Of a DNA stretch of 64,000 bases, positions 1 to 11,529 are shown piece after piece. The notes beneath the pieces were generated by a model. That model ran no database searches, was not told the DNA's origin, and worked only from the letters and a program-made list of their open reading frames with translations. How positions within the stretch are numbered: the stretch's first letter is position 1; each line of letters opens with the position of its first letter. The DNA is from Acetothermia bacterium 64_32 (GTDB taxonomy: Bacteria; Bipolaricaulota; Bipolaricaulia; Bipolaricaulales; Bipolaricaulaceae). The translations under genes were made by a program, and so were the position numbers. Location of the stretch: assembly GCA_001508155.1 (NCBI GenBank), contig LGFI01000011.1, positions 19,341 through 83,340 of the forward strand. The letters are read 5' to 3'.

Positions 1-636
1 CAAGGGCGGGGTGTAGATGATCCCGTCCCGGACCAGGAATACGTTCTCCCCGCTCCCCTCGCTCACGTACCCGAACACGTCCAGGGCGATCCCCTCGGTG
101 AACCCCCGGTCCTTGGCCTCCATGGCCACGAGCTGGGAGTTGGTGTAATGCCCCCCCACCTTGGCCAGGGCGGGGTAGGTGTTGGGGGCCATCCGCGCCC
201 AGCTCGCCACCCCCACATCCACCCCCCGCTCCAGGGCCTCCTCCCCCAGGTACGCCCCCCACTGGAAGGTGATGATCGCAACCTCCACCGGGCAGTCCTC
301 CCGGGGATCCAGGCTGAAGCTCCCTACCCCCCGGAACACGATGGGCCGGATGTAACAGGCCCGGTGGCCGTTGGCCTTCACGGTGGCCAGGATCGCCTCC
401 CGCAACACATCCGGGGGATAGGGAACGGAGATGCGATACACCTTGCACGACTCGTAAAGCCGCCTGAGGTGCTGGTCCAGACAGAAGACCTGAGGCCCGG
501 CCTCCGTCTTGTAGCAGCGGATCCCCTCGAACACGCTGGAGCCATAGTGCAGGGCATGGGCCGCCACGTGCACCTTCGCCTCATCCCAAGCTACCAGCTC
601 CCCATTCAGCCAAATTTTCTCTGCCTTGAGCATCAT
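1..636 (-). CDS. ilvE: Branched-chain amino acid aminotransferase, partial
   Basis: PLP enzyme for the last transamination to valine, leucine and isoleucine. Only the first ~212 residues are here; the gene runs off the left edge. The N-terminus carries HALHYGSSVFEGIRCY, the PLP lysine sits at about residue 159 in ALAKVGGHYTNSQ, and GYVSEGSGENVFLVRDG follows, all typical of fold type IV aminotransferases. Two starts are possible: ATG at 636, overlapping the leuD stop as ATGA, or ATG at 633, which is better spaced from the AGGAGG upstream. It is the last visible gene of the ten-gene ilv-leu operon and completes the pathway. Confidence 0.95.
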   Translation of the reverse strand, partial: MMLKAEKIWLNGELVAWDEAKVHVAAHALHYGSSVFEGIRCYKTEAGPQVFCLDQHLRRLYESCKVYRISVPYPPDVLREAILATVKANGHRACYIRPIVFRGVGSFSLDPREDCPVEVAIITFQWGAYLGEEALERGVDVGVASWARMAPNTYPALAKVGGHYTNSQLVAMEAKDRGFTEGIALDVFGYVSEGSGENVFLVRDGIIYTPPL

Positions 637-1121
637 GCCTCCTTCCCCCTCGCCCAGGGGATGAGCCCCCCACAGGAGAGGATCTCGCGGATGAACTTCG
701 GATAGGGGGCGATCGGGTATTCCTCCCCCCTGGTTAGGTTTTTGATAAGACCGGAATCCAAGTCCACCTTGATGACGTCCCCCTCCCGGATCCTCTTTGC
801 CTTGGCGCACTCCACCACCGGGAGGCCCTGGTTGATGGCGTTGCGGAAGAAGATGCGGGCAAAGCTTTCCGCCACCACGCAGGCTATCCCGCAGCCCTTG
901 ATGGCCAGGGGGGCGTGCTCCCGGGAGGAGCCGCAGCCGAAGTTCCTCCCGGCCACCAGGATGTCCCCGGGGGCCACCTTCCCCGCGAAGCTCGGGTCGA
1001 GGCCTGAAAGGCAGTGGCGCCCGAGCTCCTCCGGGGAGGTGGTGACAAGGAACCTAGCGGGGATGATGAGGTCGGTATCGATGTTGTCCCCTACCGCCCA
1101 GGCCCTGCCCTCGTAGATCAT
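633..1121 (-). CDS. leuD: 3-isopropylmalate dehydratase small subunit
   Basis: Small (swivel) subunit of isopropylmalate isomerase, which with LeuC converts 2- to 3-isopropylmalate and probably citramalate to methylmalate in the isoleucine route. At 162 residues it is the short archaeal/thermophile-type LeuD. The N-terminal GDNIDTDLIIPAR and the substrate loop FGCGSSREHAP are diagnostic. It overlaps leuC upstream and ilvE downstream by ATGA, so translation is probably coupled along the operon. Confidence 0.96.
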   Translation of the reverse strand: MIYEGRAWAVGDNIDTDLIIPARFLVTTSPEELGRHCLSGLDPSFAGKVAPGDILVAGRNFGCGSSREHAPLAIKGCGIACVVAESFARIFFRNAINQGLPVVECAKAKRIREGDVIKVDLDSGLIKNLTRGEEYPIAPYPKFIREILSCGGLIPWARGKEA

Positions 1122-2386
1122 CTTCCCCCCCTCAGCTCCTCCGGGGAGGCGATCCTCCCCAGGACCGCACTAGCCGCGGCCACGGCGGGGCTCGCCAGGT
1201 ACACCTCGCTCTCCGGGTGCCCCATCCTGCCCCGGAAGTTGCGGTTGGTGGTGGACACGGCCCGCTCCCCGGCCGCCAGCACCCCCATGTGCCCCCCCAG
1301 GCACGGCCCGCAGGTGGGCGGGCTCACCACCGCCCCCGCCGCAAGGAAGGTCTCCACCAGGCCCTCCTCCACCGCCCGCCGGAAGAGCCGCTGGCTCCCC
1401 GGGATCACGATGCAGCGCACCTCGGGATGCACCTTGCGCCCCCGCAGGATCTGGGCGGCCACAGATAGGTCCCGCCAGCGCCCGCCCGTGCAGCTTCCGA
1501 TCACCACCTGATCGATGGGGATCTTTTCCAGCTCCGCCACTGGGACCACGTTCTCCGGGAGGTGAGGTCGGGCCACCAGGGGGGTGATCCCCCCCACATC
1601 TATCTCCAGCACCTGGTGATAGGCGGCATCCGGGGACGGGGCGGCGGGCTGAAAAGGCCGCACGGCCCGCCCGGAAACGTAGGAGAGCACCGCCTCGTCC
1701 GCCGGGAAAAGGCCACAGCTCGCCCCGGCCTCCACCGCCATGTTGGCTATCGCCAGCCGGTCGTCCAAGGGGAGGGCGGGGAGGAGGTCCCCGGCGAACT
1801 CCAGGGCACACCAGTTCGCCCCGGACACCCCGATCCTTCCGATGAGGTCCAGGATCAGGTCCTTCCCCATCACCCAAGGACGGAGCCTTCCCCTCCAGAT
1901 CACCTTGATGGTGTGGGGGACCCTGAGCCAGGTCCTCCCGGTGGCCATGGCGTAGCCGATGTCGGTGGAGCCAAGCCCGGTGGCGAAGGCGGAAAGCGCC
2001 CCGTAGGTACAGGTGTGGGAGTCCGCCCCCACGACCAGCTCCCCGGGGAGGACAAGGCCCTCCTCCGGGAGGAGCACGTGTTCAATGCCGCCCCTTCCCA
2101 CCTCGAAGTAGTGGACGATCCCCTGCTCGCGGGAAAATTCGCGCATGATCCGGCACTGCTCGGCGCTCTTTACGTCCTTGTTTGGGGTGAAGTGGTCCGG
2201 GACGAGGTACACCCTGGCTGGGTCAAACACCTTTTGGGCGCCCAGGGCGCGGAAGGCCTGGATGGCCAAGGGGGCGGTGATGTCGTTTGCCAACACCCCG
2301 TCCACCTTGACCTCCACGAACTCTCCTGGGGCCACCTCCCTTTCGGCGTGCCGGGCGATGATGGCCTCGGCCAGCGTCATCCCCAT
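1118..2386 (-). CDS. leuC: 3-isopropylmalate dehydratase large subunit
   Basis: Aconitase-family [4Fe-4S] subunit paired with LeuD. The 422-residue length is that of the LeuC/HacA short form. Visible motifs are VGADSHTCTYGALSAF, the cluster cysteine in VIGSCTGGRW at about residue 300, and the CGPC pair in PPTCGPCLGGHMG at about residue 360, so all three cluster ligands are present. It overlaps leuB by 10 bases and leuD by ATGA. Because cimA and leuA sit in the same operon, this dehydratase probably serves both the leucine and the citramalate (isoleucine) branches; that double role is inference. Confidence 0.96.
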   Translation of the reverse strand: MGMTLAEAIIARHAEREVAPGEFVEVKVDGVLANDITAPLAIQAFRALGAQKVFDPARVYLVPDHFTPNKDVKSAEQCRIMREFSREQGIVHYFEVGRGGIEHVLLPEEGLVLPGELVVGADSHTCTYGALSAFATGLGSTDIGYAMATGRTWLRVPHTIKVIWRGRLRPWVMGKDLILDLIGRIGVSGANWCALEFAGDLLPALPLDDRLAIANMAVEAGASCGLFPADEAVLSYVSGRAVRPFQPAAPSPDAAYHQVLEIDVGGITPLVARPHLPENVVPVAELEKIPIDQVVIGSCTGGRWRDLSVAAQILRGRKVHPEVRCIVIPGSQRLFRRAVEEGLVETFLAAGAVVSPPTCGPCLGGHMGVLAAGERAVSTTNRNFRGRMGHPESEVYLASPAVAAASAVLGRIASPEELRGGR

Positions 2387-3462
2387 GTCAGCTCCTTTAG
2401 CCTTGTAAGGAGGGCTCGGCCCAGCTCCTCTGTCCTTACCGGGGGCCTATCGCCGGGGAGGTCCGGGGTGCGCAGGCCCTCGGCCAAGACCCTTCGGACC
2501 GCCTCCTCCACCAAGGCCGCCTCCTCCTCCCTCCCCAGGTGGTAGCGGAGGAGCATGGCCCCGGAGAGCACCGCCCCGATGGGGTTGGCGATGCCTTTCC
2601 CCGCGATGTCCGGGGCCGAGCCGTGCACCGGCTCCGCCAGGGCCACCCCCTCCCCCAGGTTCAGGGAGGGGGCCATCCCCAGCCCCCCGGCCCATACGCT
2701 GGCCTCATCGGACAGGATGTCGCCGAACAGGTTCGGGGTGAGCACGACATCGAACCGCTCCGGCGACTTGGCCAGCCACATGGCCATGGCATCTACCAGC
2801 ATCTCCTCGACTTCCACCCCCGGGTAGTCGGCCGCCGCGGAAAAGGCGGCCCCCCGGAACAGCCCGCAGGTCTTGGGAAGGACGTTCGCCTTGTGCACCA
2901 CTGTGACCTTCCTTCGCCTCTTCTGGGCGAGCCTGAAGGCGAGGTGGGCGATCCTCTCCGAGGCGGCCCGGGTGATGATCCTCTCTGCCACGGCCACCTC
3001 CCCATCGCTCCTTTCCTTCCCTACGTACAGGCCCTCCGTGTTCTCCCGCACGATGAGGAGGTCCACCCCCTGGCGGAAGCCCGGGATGGGGGGGGAGGCG
3101 GCCGGCCTGAGGTTGGCGAACAGGTTAAGCCTTTGTCGCAGGGTGATGATGACCGCCCGGTATCCGGGAGGGGGCTCAGGGGGGGCGGAGATGGCCCCAA
3201 ACAGGATCCCATCCGCCCTTTCGATGACCTCCCAGGTCTCCTCGGGGATGGGCACCCCCCGGCGGAGGAAGCACTCCCAGCCCGCCTCCGCGCTGATGAA
3301 CTCCAGGTCCGGGGCGGTCGCCTGCAGCACCTCCACCGCCACCGGGGTCACCTCGTGGCCGATCCCATCCCCCTCGATCACGCAGATCCTCCCGTGACGC
3401 GTGACGCGTGACGGTTGACTGGGGTTTTCGTGACGGATCACGGGTGACGGATCACGGATCAC
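2377..3462 (-). CDS. leuB: 3-isopropylmalate dehydrogenase
   Basis: NAD-dependent oxidative decarboxylase of the leucine pathway. Motifs: [14 protein letters not shown] near the N-terminus, [17 protein letters not shown] and [18 protein letters not shown]. The start is ambiguous. GTG at 3462 overlaps the leuA stop (GTGA) and has a well-placed AGGAGG, but its first ~25 codons are a 7-bp repeat array and read unlike any LeuB. GTG at 3381, after GGGAGG, gives a protein starting at the conserved EGDGIG but loses part of the first beta strand. Family members are normally ~335 residues, matching a start near 3395, where no normal start codon exists. I keep the coupled 3462 start. Confidence 0.9.
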   Translation of the reverse strand: MIRDPSPVIRHENPSQPSRVTRHGRICVIEGDGIGHEVTPVAVEVLQATAPDLEFISAEAGWECFLRRGVPIPEETWEVIERADGILFGAISAPPEPPPGYRAVIITLRQRLNLFANLRPAASPPIPGFRQGVDLLIVRENTEGLYVGKERSDGEVAVAERIITRAASERIAHLAFRLAQKRRRKVTVVHKANVLPKTCGLFRGAAFSAAADYPGVEVEEMLVDAMAMWLAKSPERFDVVLTPNLFGDILSDEASVWAGGLGMAPSLNLGEGVALAEPVHGSAPDIAGKGIANPIGAVLSGAMLLRYHLGREEEAALVEEAVRRVLAEGLRTPDLPGDRPPVRTEELGRALLTRLKELTWG

Positions 3463-3464
3463 GG
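3392..3464 (-). repeat. 7-bp repeat array (CCGTGAT type)
   Basis: On the minus strand this reads as tandem 7-mers GTGATCC, GTCACCC and GTCACGC with one interruption. The first unit supplies the CCG-TGA that ends leuA, and the rest runs into the 5' part of leuB. A second array with the same unit lies at 41222-41254 at the end of the iolM gene. Confidence 0.8.
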
Positions 3465-4991
3465 GTTTCCTCCTTTCGCTGCGAGCAGCTTGTTCAGGGC
3501 GTTGAGGTACGCCTTGGCGCTGGCCACCACGATGTCGGTGGAGGCCCCCTGGCCGCTGAAGTGGCGGGGGCGGCCATTCGGCCCCGCGAGCTCGGGCGCC
3601 TCCACGGTGATGGTCACCTCGCCGATGGCGTCAAGCCCTCCGGTGATGGCCTTGATGGAGAACTCAATGAGCTTGGGGGACTCCCCCACGATGCGGTTTA
3701 TGGCCCGGTAGACGGCGTCCACCGGCCCGGTGCCGTGGTCGGCGTCCACCAGTTCCTCCCCACTTGGGCCCCGCAATCGCACCGTGGCCGTGGGGATGCC
3801 CCGGTCGCCGCACACCACCTGCACCTGCTCGAGGTGGTAGATCTCCGGCGGCCGGTAAAGTTCGTCGGCCACGATGGCCTCCAGGTCCGCCTCGGTAACC
3901 TCCTTCTTTTCGGCAAGCTCCTTGAAACGCGCGAACACCCTCCCCAGCTCCTCCTCCGAAAGCCGCCAGCCAAGCCCCTGGAGCCGCTCCTTGAGGGCGT
4001 GCCGGCCGGAGAGTTTCCCCAGGACGAGCTTGCTTTCTGCAAGGCCGATCGTCTTTGGGTCGATGATCTCGTACGTCCTCCGCTCCTTCAGCACCCCGTC
4101 CTGGTGGACCCCGGACTCGTGGGCGAAGGCGTTGGCCCCCACGATGGCCTTGTTGGGGGGGACCGGGACCCCGGTGATGGTGCTCACCATGCGGCTGGTG
4201 CGGGCGATGTTTTCGGTCTTCACCCCGCAGGAAAGGCCGAGGAGGTCCCGCCGCACAAGGAGGGCCATCACGATCTCCTCCAGGGCGGCGTTCCCGGCCC
4301 GCTCCCCCAGCCCGTTCACCGTGCACTCCACCTGCCTGGCCCCGGCCGCCACCCCGGCCAGGGAGTTGGCCACCGCAAGCCCTAGGTCATCGTGGCAGTG
4401 CACCGAGATGGTCGCCCGCTCGATCCCCGGGACGTTCTTTCTGATCCCCCGGATCAGGGAAGCGAACTCCTCCGGCAGGGCATAGCCCACCGTGTCCGGG
4501 ATGTTCACCGTGCTCGCCCCGGCCTCGATGGCTGCCTCCAGGATCTCGTAGAGGAAGCCCGGCTCGGTGCGGCTCGCGTCCTCCGGGGAGAACTCCACGT
4601 CCTGACACAGGGAGCTGGCGAGGGCCACCATCTCCCGGGTACGGGCGAGCACCTCCTCCCGGGTCATCCTGAGCTTGTGCTCAAGGTGGATCCTGGAGGT
4701 GGCGATGAAAACGTGAATCCGGGGTTTTTCCGCGTAGCGGACGGCCTCCCAGGCGGCGCGGATGTCCTCCTCCCTGGCCCGGGCCAGGGCACAGATCCTG
4801 GGGCCCTCCACCTCCAGGGCGATGCGCCGTACCGCCTCAAGGTCCCCCCGGGAGGCGGCCGGGAACCCCGCCTCGATCACATCCACCCCCAGGCGCGCAA
4901 GTTGTCTGGCAAGCTGCAGCTTCTCCTCCCCGGTGAGGGAAACCCCCGGGGTCTGCTCCCCGTCCCTGAGTGTGGTGTCGAAGATCAGCAC
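3459..4991 (-). CDS. leuA: 2-isopropylmalate synthase
   Basis: Condenses acetyl-CoA with 2-ketoisovalerate, the committed step to leucine. The HMGL-type TIM barrel begins [16 protein letters not shown], carries the metal-binding [16 protein letters not shown], and is followed by a C-terminal LeuA dimer/allosteric domain from about residue 370. The GTG at 4991 gives 510 residues, the usual length, but it lacks a Shine-Dalgarno. A strong AAGGAGG upstream instead points at a GTG in another frame that stops after seven codons. The start is therefore uncertain by some ten codons. The last two codons (CCG TGA) come from the 7-bp repeat array. Confidence 0.9.
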   Translation of the reverse strand: MLIFDTTLRDGEQTPGVSLTGEEKLQLARQLARLGVDVIEAGFPAASRGDLEAVRRIALEVEGPRICALARAREEDIRAAWEAVRYAEKPRIHVFIATSRIHLEHKLRMTREEVLARTREMVALASSLCQDVEFSPEDASRTEPGFLYEILEAAIEAGASTVNIPDTVGYALPEEFASLIRGIRKNVPGIERATISVHCHDDLGLAVANSLAGVAAGARQVECTVNGLGERAGNAALEEIVMALLVRRDLLGLSCGVKTENIARTSRMVSTITGVPVPPNKAIVGANAFAHESGVHQDGVLKERRTYEIIDPKTIGLAESKLVLGKLSGRHALKERLQGLGWRLSEEELGRVFARFKELAEKKEVTEADLEAIVADELYRPPEIYHLEQVQVVCGDRGIPTATVRLRGPSGEELVDADHGTGPVDAVYRAINRIVGESPKLIEFSIKAITGGLDAIGEVTITVEAPELAGPNGRPRHFSGQGASTDIVVASAKAYLNALNKLLAAKGGNP

Positions 4992-5023
4992 CCGATCGCA
5001 AGTCCCACCTAAACCACCTCCTT

Positions 5024-6580
5024 TTAGTCGTTCACAAGCGGGAACTCCAAGCTGTCGGCCAGGGCCTGCCAGCTGGCCTCGATGATGTTGGGGGAGCTGC
5101 CCACGGTGGCCCACTGGCGCCTCCCGTCCGAGGCCAGGATCAGGACCCGCACGGTGGCCTCCGTCCCCGCCTGGCCGTTGAGGATGCGCACCTTGTAGTC
5201 GGTGAGCCGTACGTGGGCGAGCTGGGGCCAGAAGGGGATCAAGGCTTTTCTTATGGCTCGGTCCAGGGCGTTCACCGGGCCGTTCCCCTCGGCGGCGGTG
5301 TGGATGACCTCCTCCCCCACCTTTACCTTCACCGTGGCCTCCGACAGGATCTCCTTCCCGGTGCGTTTTTCCACCAGCACCAGGAAATCCAGGAGCTCAA
5401 AGGGGGGGCGCCAGTCCGGCCTGGCCCGCCGGATGAGAAGGGAAAGGGAGCCTTCCGCCGCCTCGAACTGAAAGCCCTTTTTCTCAAGGGCCTTCACCTC
5501 CTCTAGCAGGCGGGCGGCCTCCTCCCGGGACAGGGCCTCCCCGAGCTCCCTCGCCTTGACGAGGATGCTCGTCCTGCCCGAGAGCTCGGAGACGAGCACC
5601 CGGTCGGAGTTCCCCACCAGCTCCGGGTCGATGTGCCGATAGCTCCGGGGGGCCTTGGCCAGGGCGTCGACGTGGATCCCCCCCTTGTGGGCAAAGGCAG
5701 CCCGCCCCACATAGGGCTGATAGGGGTTGGGGGCTAGGTTGGCAAGTTCTGCTACAAAATAGGATAGATGAGTAAGCTCCCTCAGCTTTTCTTTCGGAAG
5801 CACCTCCAGCCCCAGCTTGAGCTGGAGGTTGGGGATGACCGAGCACAGGTTGGCGTTGCCGCAGCGCTCGCCGTAGCCGTTTATGGTGCCTTGGACAAGG
5901 GACGCCCCGGCCTGGACCGCAACCAGGGTGTTTGCCACCGCAAGCTCGCAGTCGTTGTGGGCGTGGATGCCCAAGGACACATAGGGAAACTCCCTTCGCA
6001 CTTCTCGGACGACCTTTTCCACCTGCCAGGGGAGGGTCCCGCCGTTTGTGTCGCACAAGACGAGCCAGTCCGCCCCGGCGTCGGCCGCCACTTCGAGGGT
6101 CGCCAGGGCATATTCCGGATCCTCGGAGAAGCCGTCGAAGAAGTGTTCTGCGTCGAAGATCACCTCTTTTTCCCTTTCCTTCAGGAAGGCCACCGAGTCG
6201 GCGATCATGCGCAGGTTCTCCTTGCGGGAGGTGCGCAGGACCTGGTCCACGTGCAGGGTCCAGGACTTCCCCACCACGGCCACCGCCGGGGTGTCGGCGG
6301 CAAGGAGGGCGGAAAGACAGGGGTCCTTTTCGGGGGGGAGCCCGGCCCGGCGGGTGCTCCCGAAGGCGACCAGCTTGGCCTCCCCCAGGTCCAGGTCGCG
6401 GGCGCGGGCGAAAAGCTCCGTGTCCTTGGGGTTGGCCCCAGGCCATCCCCCCTCGATGTAGTGCACCCCCAGCTCCGAAAGCCGCCGGGCGATCCGGAGC
6501 TTGTCCGCAAGAGAAAAGGAAACCCCCTCCCCTTGGGCCCCGTCCCGCAGGGTGGTGTCGTAGAGCTTTACCCCCTTCAG
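5024..6580 (-). CDS. cimA: Citramalate synthase
   Basis: Makes citramalate from pyruvate and acetyl-CoA, giving 2-ketobutyrate for isoleucine without threonine deaminase. The sequence opens [17 protein letters not shown], then [15 protein letters not shown], which separates CimA (long form) from LeuA; a LeuA-type regulatory domain ends the protein. No ATG, GTG or TTG lies in frame near the conserved N-terminus, but a CTG at 6580 has an ideal AAGGAGG six bases upstream and gives the expected ~518 residues. I take CTG as the start. It begins one base after the ilvC stop codon. Confidence 0.9.
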   Translation of the reverse strand: MKGVKLYDTTLRDGAQGEGVSFSLADKLRIARRLSELGVHYIEGGWPGANPKDTELFARARDLDLGEAKLVAFGSTRRAGLPPEKDPCLSALLAADTPAVAVVGKSWTLHVDQVLRTSRKENLRMIADSVAFLKEREKEVIFDAEHFFDGFSEDPEYALATLEVAADAGADWLVLCDTNGGTLPWQVEKVVREVRREFPYVSLGIHAHNDCELAVANTLVAVQAGASLVQGTINGYGERCGNANLCSVIPNLQLKLGLEVLPKEKLRELTHLSYFVAELANLAPNPYQPYVGRAAFAHKGGIHVDALAKAPRSYRHIDPELVGNSDRVLVSELSGRTSILVKARELGEALSREEAARLLEEVKALEKKGFQFEAAEGSLSLLIRRARPDWRPPFELLDFLVLVEKRTGKEILSEATVKVKVGEEVIHTAAEGNGPVNALDRAIRKALIPFWPQLAHVRLTDYKVRILNGQAGTEATVRVLILASDGRRQWATVGSSPNIIEASWQALADSLEFPLVND

Positions 6581-6581
6581 C

Positions 6582-7583
<1,002 letters not shown>

Positions 7584-7591
7584 CCTTCCTC

Positions 7592-8101
7592 CTATTTGAA
7601 CACGGTGGTCTTGTACTCCTTGGCCTGGGCGCCCCGGACCATCGCCACCCGGCCGGTGCGCACCACCTCCTCCACCCCGAACGGCTCAAGCAAGGTGATG
7701 AGCCCGTTCACCTTCTCCTCCGGCCCGGTGACCTCGATCATCAGGGAGTTGTGGTCCACGTCCACCACCCTGGCCCGGAACAGGTCAACGATCTGGGTGA
7801 TCTCCCCCCGGCGGGCCGGGGGGGCCTTCACCCGGATGAGGGCCAGCTCCCGGATCACAGCAGCCCTTCCGGTCACGTCCACCACCTCGATCACGTTCAC
7901 CAGCTTCTCCAGCTGCTTTTTCACCTGGTCGATCACCCGGTCGTCCCCCGTCACCACCAGGGTCATGCGGGAGATGCCCGGCCTTTCGGAGTGCCCCACC
8001 GCCAGGGACTCGATGTTGTACCGGCGCCTGCGGAACAGGCTCACCATGCGGTTGAGCACCCCGGGCTTGTCCTCCACCATCGCCACCAGGGTGTGCCTCA
8101 T
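7592..8101 (-). CDS. ilvN: Acetolactate synthase regulatory subunit
   Basis: Small subunit that gives acetohydroxyacid synthase its valine feedback control. It has 169 residues, with an ACT domain over about the first 75 ([19 protein letters not shown], then [17 protein letters not shown]) and the ALS_ss C-terminal domain. The ATG at 8101 overlaps the ilvB stop (ATGA), fixing the start. It is translated directly after its catalytic partner, as usual for ilvBN. Confidence 0.97.
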   Translation of the reverse strand: MRHTLVAMVEDKPGVLNRMVSLFRRRRYNIESLAVGHSERPGISRMTLVVTGDDRVIDQVKKQLEKLVNVIEVVDVTGRAAVIRELALIRVKAPPARRGEITQIVDLFRARVVDVDHNSLMIEVTGPEEKVNGLITLLEPFGVEEVVRTGRVAMVRGAQAKEYKTTVFK

Positions 8102-9783
8102 CCCTTCCTCCTTGCCTGTGCGGGGAAGATCATGTCCGAAAGGCTTTTCCCCGGTGCCACCATGGGGAACACGTTCTCCTCCTTCTCCACCAAGAAATCG
8201 ATGAGGATGGGGCCCCGGTGTTCCAGGGCCCGGGAGATGGCCCCCTCCACCTCCTGGGGGCGGCGCACGGTGAGGCCGGGGATCCCGTAAGCGGAAGCGA
8301 GGCGGGAAAAGTCGGGCCCGGAAAGCGGGGTGGCCGCATAATTGCGGGAGAAGAAAAGCTCCTGCCACTGCCGTACCATCCCCAGGTAGCCGTTATTGAT
8401 GACGGCGATCTTTATGGGAAGGTTTTCTTGGACCACGGTGGCGAGTTCCTGAACCGTCATCTGAAGCCCCCCGTCCCCGGTCACCACCCATACGAGCTCC
8501 TCCGGCCGGCCGATCTGGGCCCCGATGGCCGCCGGGAGGGAATAGCCCATGGTCCCAAGGCCCCCGGAGGTGATGAGGGTGGGCCGTTCGTGCCGGTAGT
8601 ACTGGGCCTCCCACATCTGGTTCTGGCCCACGTCGGAGACCACCAGCGCCCTCCCCTCGGTGGCCTGCCAGATGGCGTGGATCACCTTTTGGGGGCGGAG
8701 GTGGGACTGATCACGCAAGGGCTCCTCCCAGTCGAACTCTTCCCTCCAAGGGTCGATCTCCTTCCACCAGCCAGTACGGGAAGCCGGCTCCACCAAAGGA
8801 AGCAGGGCGGAAAGGAGCTCCTTTGCATCCCCGAGGAGGGGGAGGTCCACCCGCACGTTCTTCCCTATCTCCGCCGGGTCGATGTCAAGGTGCACGATCG
8901 CGGCCCCTGGGGCGAAGGCCTTTGGGTCCCCGGTGACCCGGTCGTCGAACCTCATCCCCACGGCGAAGAGCAGGTCGCAGGCCTGGATGGCCCGGTTGGC
9001 CTGGGGGGTGCCGTGCATCCCGGCCATGCCCAAAGAGAGGGGGTGGGAGCCGGGGATGGCCCCGATCCCAAGCAAGGTGGTGGCCACCGGGATGTCCGCC
9101 CGCTCGGCCAAGGCCCGGAGCTCGGCGCACGCCCCGGAGAGGATCACCCCGTGCCCGGCCAGGATCAGGGGCCGCTGGGCCTTCTGGATGAGCTCCGCAG
9201 CCTTTCGCAGTGCCTCCTCCGGGACTGGGTAGCCCTCCCGGTAGCCCGGAAGTTTCACCTCTTCGGGGTAGGAAAACTCCTCCCGCGCGGCCTGGACGTC
9301 TTTGGCGATGTCGACCAGCACCGGCCCGGGCCTGCCGGTCCGGGCCAGGTAGAACGCCTCCCGGATGGTGGGGGCCAGGTCCCCGACCTCGGTGACCAGG
9401 TAATTGTGCTTGGTCACGGGCAGGGTGCTCCCGGTGATGTCCGTCTCCTGGAAGGCGTCGGTACCGATGACCGGGGTGGGGACCTGTCCGGTGATGGCCA
9501 CAAGCGGCACCGAGTCCATGTAGGCGGTGGCAAGGCCGGTGACCAGGTTGGTGGCCCCGGGGCCGGAGGTGGCCAGGCACACCCCCACCTTCCCGGTGGC
9601 ACGGGCGTAACCGTCGGCCGCGTGGGCCGCCCCCTGCTCGTGCCGCGTGAGCACGAACCGCACCGGATATCGGGGGAGGGCGTCGGTGATGTGGATCACT
9701 GCCCCGCCGGGGACCCCGAAGGCCACCTCCACCCCCTCCCGGACGAGGGATTCCCACAGGATCTCCGCCCCGGTGAGCTTCAT
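8098..9783 (-). CDS. ilvB: Acetolactate synthase catalytic subunit
   Basis: ThDP- and FAD-dependent enzyme condensing pyruvate with pyruvate or 2-ketobutyrate. It has 561 residues in the standard three-domain order: N-terminal ThDP domain with the catalytic glutamate in [16 protein letters not shown], a central FAD-type domain (~190-330), and a C-terminal domain with the GDGGLQM...[11 protein letters not shown]hDP/Mg motif. The start ATG overlaps the ilvD stop and the gene ends in an ATGA overlap with ilvN. Confidence 0.97.
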   Translation of the reverse strand: MKLTGAEILWESLVREGVEVAFGVPGGAVIHITDALPRYPVRFVLTRHEQGAAHAADGYARATGKVGVCLATSGPGATNLVTGLATAYMDSVPLVAITGQVPTPVIGTDAFQETDITGSTLPVTKHNYLVTEVGDLAPTIREAFYLARTGRPGPVLVDIAKDVQAAREEFSYPEEVKLPGYREGYPVPEEALRKAAELIQKAQRPLILAGHGVILSGACAELRALAERADIPVATTLLGIGAIPGSHPLSLGMAGMHGTPQANRAIQACDLLFAVGMRFDDRVTGDPKAFAPGAAIVHLDIDPAEIGKNVRVDLPLLGDAKELLSALLPLVEPASRTGWWKEIDPWREEFDWEEPLRDQSHLRPQKVIHAIWQATEGRALVVSDVGQNQMWEAQYYRHERPTLITSGGLGTMGYSLPAAIGAQIGRPEELVWVVTGDGGLQMTVQELATVVQENLPIKIAVINNGYLGMVRQWQELFFSRNYAATPLSGPDFSRLASAYGIPGLTVRRPQEVEGAISRALEHRGPILIDFLVEKEENVFPMVAPGKSLSDMIFPAQARRKG

Positions 9784-11444
9784 CCTTCCTCCTTTTCAAG
9801 CACCGCCCCGCCCGCCGCCGAGCCCACCTGTTCCGCGTAGCGCGCAAGGTACCCCCGGGGGGGCCGAGGCCTCCAGGGGGGCAGGGCCGCAAGCCGCCGG
9901 GCCAGCTCCCCCTCGGGCACGAGGAGCTCAAGCCTCTTTTGGGGGATATCGATTTCGATCTCATCGCCATCCTGGACGGCGGCGATGGGGCCACGGGCGG
10001 CCGCCTCCGGGGCCACATGGCCGATCGCTGCCCCCCGCGTGGCCCCGGAGAAGCGCCCGTCGGTGATCAGGGCCACCCGGTCGTCCATCCCCATCCCGGT
10101 GAGGAGGGAGGTGGGGGTGAGCATCTCCGGCATCCCAGGGCCGCCCTTGGGGCCCTCGTAGCGGATCACGATCACCTCCCCTTCCTGGAACTCCCCAGCA
10201 AGGAGGGCACGGGTGGCCTCCTCTTCGGACTCAAAGACCCTGGCCGGGCCCCGGTGCCGGAGCATCCTCTCTGCCACCGCGCCCCTTTTCACCACCGCCC
10301 CTTGTGGGGCCAGGCTCCCAAACAGGACGGCGATCCCCCCTTGAGGGGAATGAGGGTCGCTCGCCGGGCGGATCACGTCCCGGGCCCGGACCTGGCAAAG
10401 GGAGTCCCCAAGCGGCCGGCCGGTCACCGTGAGGGCCTCGAGGTGGAGGAGGCCTGCGGCCCCAAGCTCCCCTAAGACGGCGGGGATCCCCCCGGCCCGG
10501 TGCAGGTCCTCCATGTGATGGGGGCCGGCCGGGGATAGGCGACAAAGCTGGGGGGTGCGACCGCTGATCTCGTTCACCAACGACAAAGGAAGGTGGAGCC
10601 CAAGCTCCCCAGCGATGGCCATAAGGTGCAAGATCGAGTTCGTGGACCCCCCCAGGGCTACATCCAGGGAAAAGGCGTTCTCGAACGCCTCCGGGGTGAG
10701 GATGCTGGAAGGCCGCAGCCCCTCCGCGAGGAGCTCCACTGCCCTGGCGCCGGCCCGCTTGGCCAGGCGGACTCTATCGGCTGAGGTGGCCGGGGCGGTG
10801 CCGTTTCCCGGGAGGGCCAGCCCCAGGGCCTCGGCCAGGCACCCCATGGTGTTGGCGGTGAACATGCCGGCACAGGAACCGCACCCTGGGCAGGCGGAGA
10901 GCTCAAGCTCGGAGAGCTCCTCCGGGCTGAGCTCCCCCTTGGCCGCCCGGCCCACCGCGGCGAAGACGCTCGCCAGGTCCACCGGCTCCCCCTGGAAGTC
11001 CCCGGCGAGCATCGGCCCCCCGCTTACGAACACGGCCGGGATGTCCAGGCGGGCGGCGGCCATAAGCATCCCGGGCACGATCTTGTCGCAGCTTGCCAGC
11101 AAAACCAGGGCGTCGAACGCGTGCGCCCGCGCCAGGGCCTCCACCGAGTCGGCCACAAGCTCCCGGCTGGGCAGGGAGTATCGCATCCCCAGGTGGTTCA
11201 TGGCGATCCCGTCGCAGATGGCCGGGGTGTGGCACACGAACGGCACCCCGCCCGCCATCCTCACCCCGTCGCAAACGGCCTGGGAAAGCTCCGAAAGGTG
11301 CTTGTGTCCGGGGACGATGTCGCTTTGGGCGGTGATCACCCCCACGAAAGGACGGGCGAGCTCCTCGGGCGTAAGCCCCAGGGCGAAAAGGAGCGCCCGG
11401 TGTGGAGCCCGCTCCAACCCTTCCTTCACCACACTGCTTCCCAT
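9780..11444 (-). CDS. ilvD: Dihydroxy-acid dehydratase
   Basis: Fe-S dehydratase making 2-keto acids in the valine and isoleucine pathways. The ATG at 11444 is preceded by GGAAAGGAGAGGG and yields 554 residues, the family norm, starting [18 protein letters not shown]. Cluster cysteines are visible in [13 protein letters not shown] and [19 protein letters not shown]. It is the first structural gene of the operon; its ribosome-binding site begins right after the run of Us of the leader terminator at 11458-11488, so expression depends on read-through of that site. Confidence 0.97.
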   Translation of the reverse strand: MGSSVVKEGLERAPHRALLFALGLTPEELARPFVGVITAQSDIVPGHKHLSELSQAVCDGVRMAGGVPFVCHTPAICDGIAMNHLGMRYSLPSRELVADSVEALARAHAFDALVLLASCDKIVPGMLMAAARLDIPAVFVSGGPMLAGDFQGEPVDLASVFAAVGRAAKGELSPEELSELELSACPGCGSCAGMFTANTMGCLAEALGLALPGNGTAPATSADRVRLAKRAGARAVELLAEGLRPSSILTPEAFENAFSLDVALGGSTNSILHLMAIAGELGLHLPLSLVNEISGRTPQLCRLSPAGPHHMEDLHRAGGIPAVLGELGAAGLLHLEALTVTGRPLGDSLCQVRARDVIRPASDPHSPQGGIAVLFGSLAPQGAVVKRGAVAERMLRHRGPARVFESEEEATRALLAGEFQEGEVIVIRYEGPKGGPGMPEMLTPTSLLTGMGMDDRVALITDGRFSGATRGAAIGHVAPEAAARGPIAAVQDGDEIEIDIPQKRLELLVPEGELARRLAALPPWRPRPPRGYLARYAEQVGSAAGGAVLEKEEG

Positions 11445-11457
11445 CCCTCTCCTTTCC

Positions 11458-11488
11458 AAAAAAGGACCAGGGCCTCTCGGCCCTGGTC
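11458..11488 (-). terminator. Intrinsic terminator of the ilv leader (attenuator)
   Basis: On the minus strand a perfect 10-bp stem (GACCAGGGCC, loop GAGA, GGCCCTGGTC) is followed by CTTTTTT. It sits 14 bases before ilvD and after the leader peptide, so it can stop the operon transcript before the first gene. Confidence 0.85.
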
Positions 11489-11492
11489 GCAC

Positions 11493-11529
11493 CCGGGTTA
11501 TGTAGCCCTTTTAGGCTACACTAACCCGG
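11493..11529 (-). promoter_or_regulatory. Leader stem-loop upstream of the ilv attenuator
   Basis: A strong imperfect stem in the leader RNA: CCGGGTTAGTGTAGCC pairs with GGCTACATAACCCGG across a short A-rich loop. Its 5' arm contains the stop codon of the leader peptide, so a ribosome on the leader would disrupt it. It probably acts as the sensing stem of the attenuator. I could not identify a convincing antiterminator pairing by eye. Confidence 0.65.

Noticed and set aside
1562..2545. Long reading frame on the strand opposite leuC
   Set aside because: Shadow of the GC-rich leuC gene, without any recognisable domain. The same holds for frames such as 5768-6784, 8218-9840, 17780-19324 and 46083-47108.
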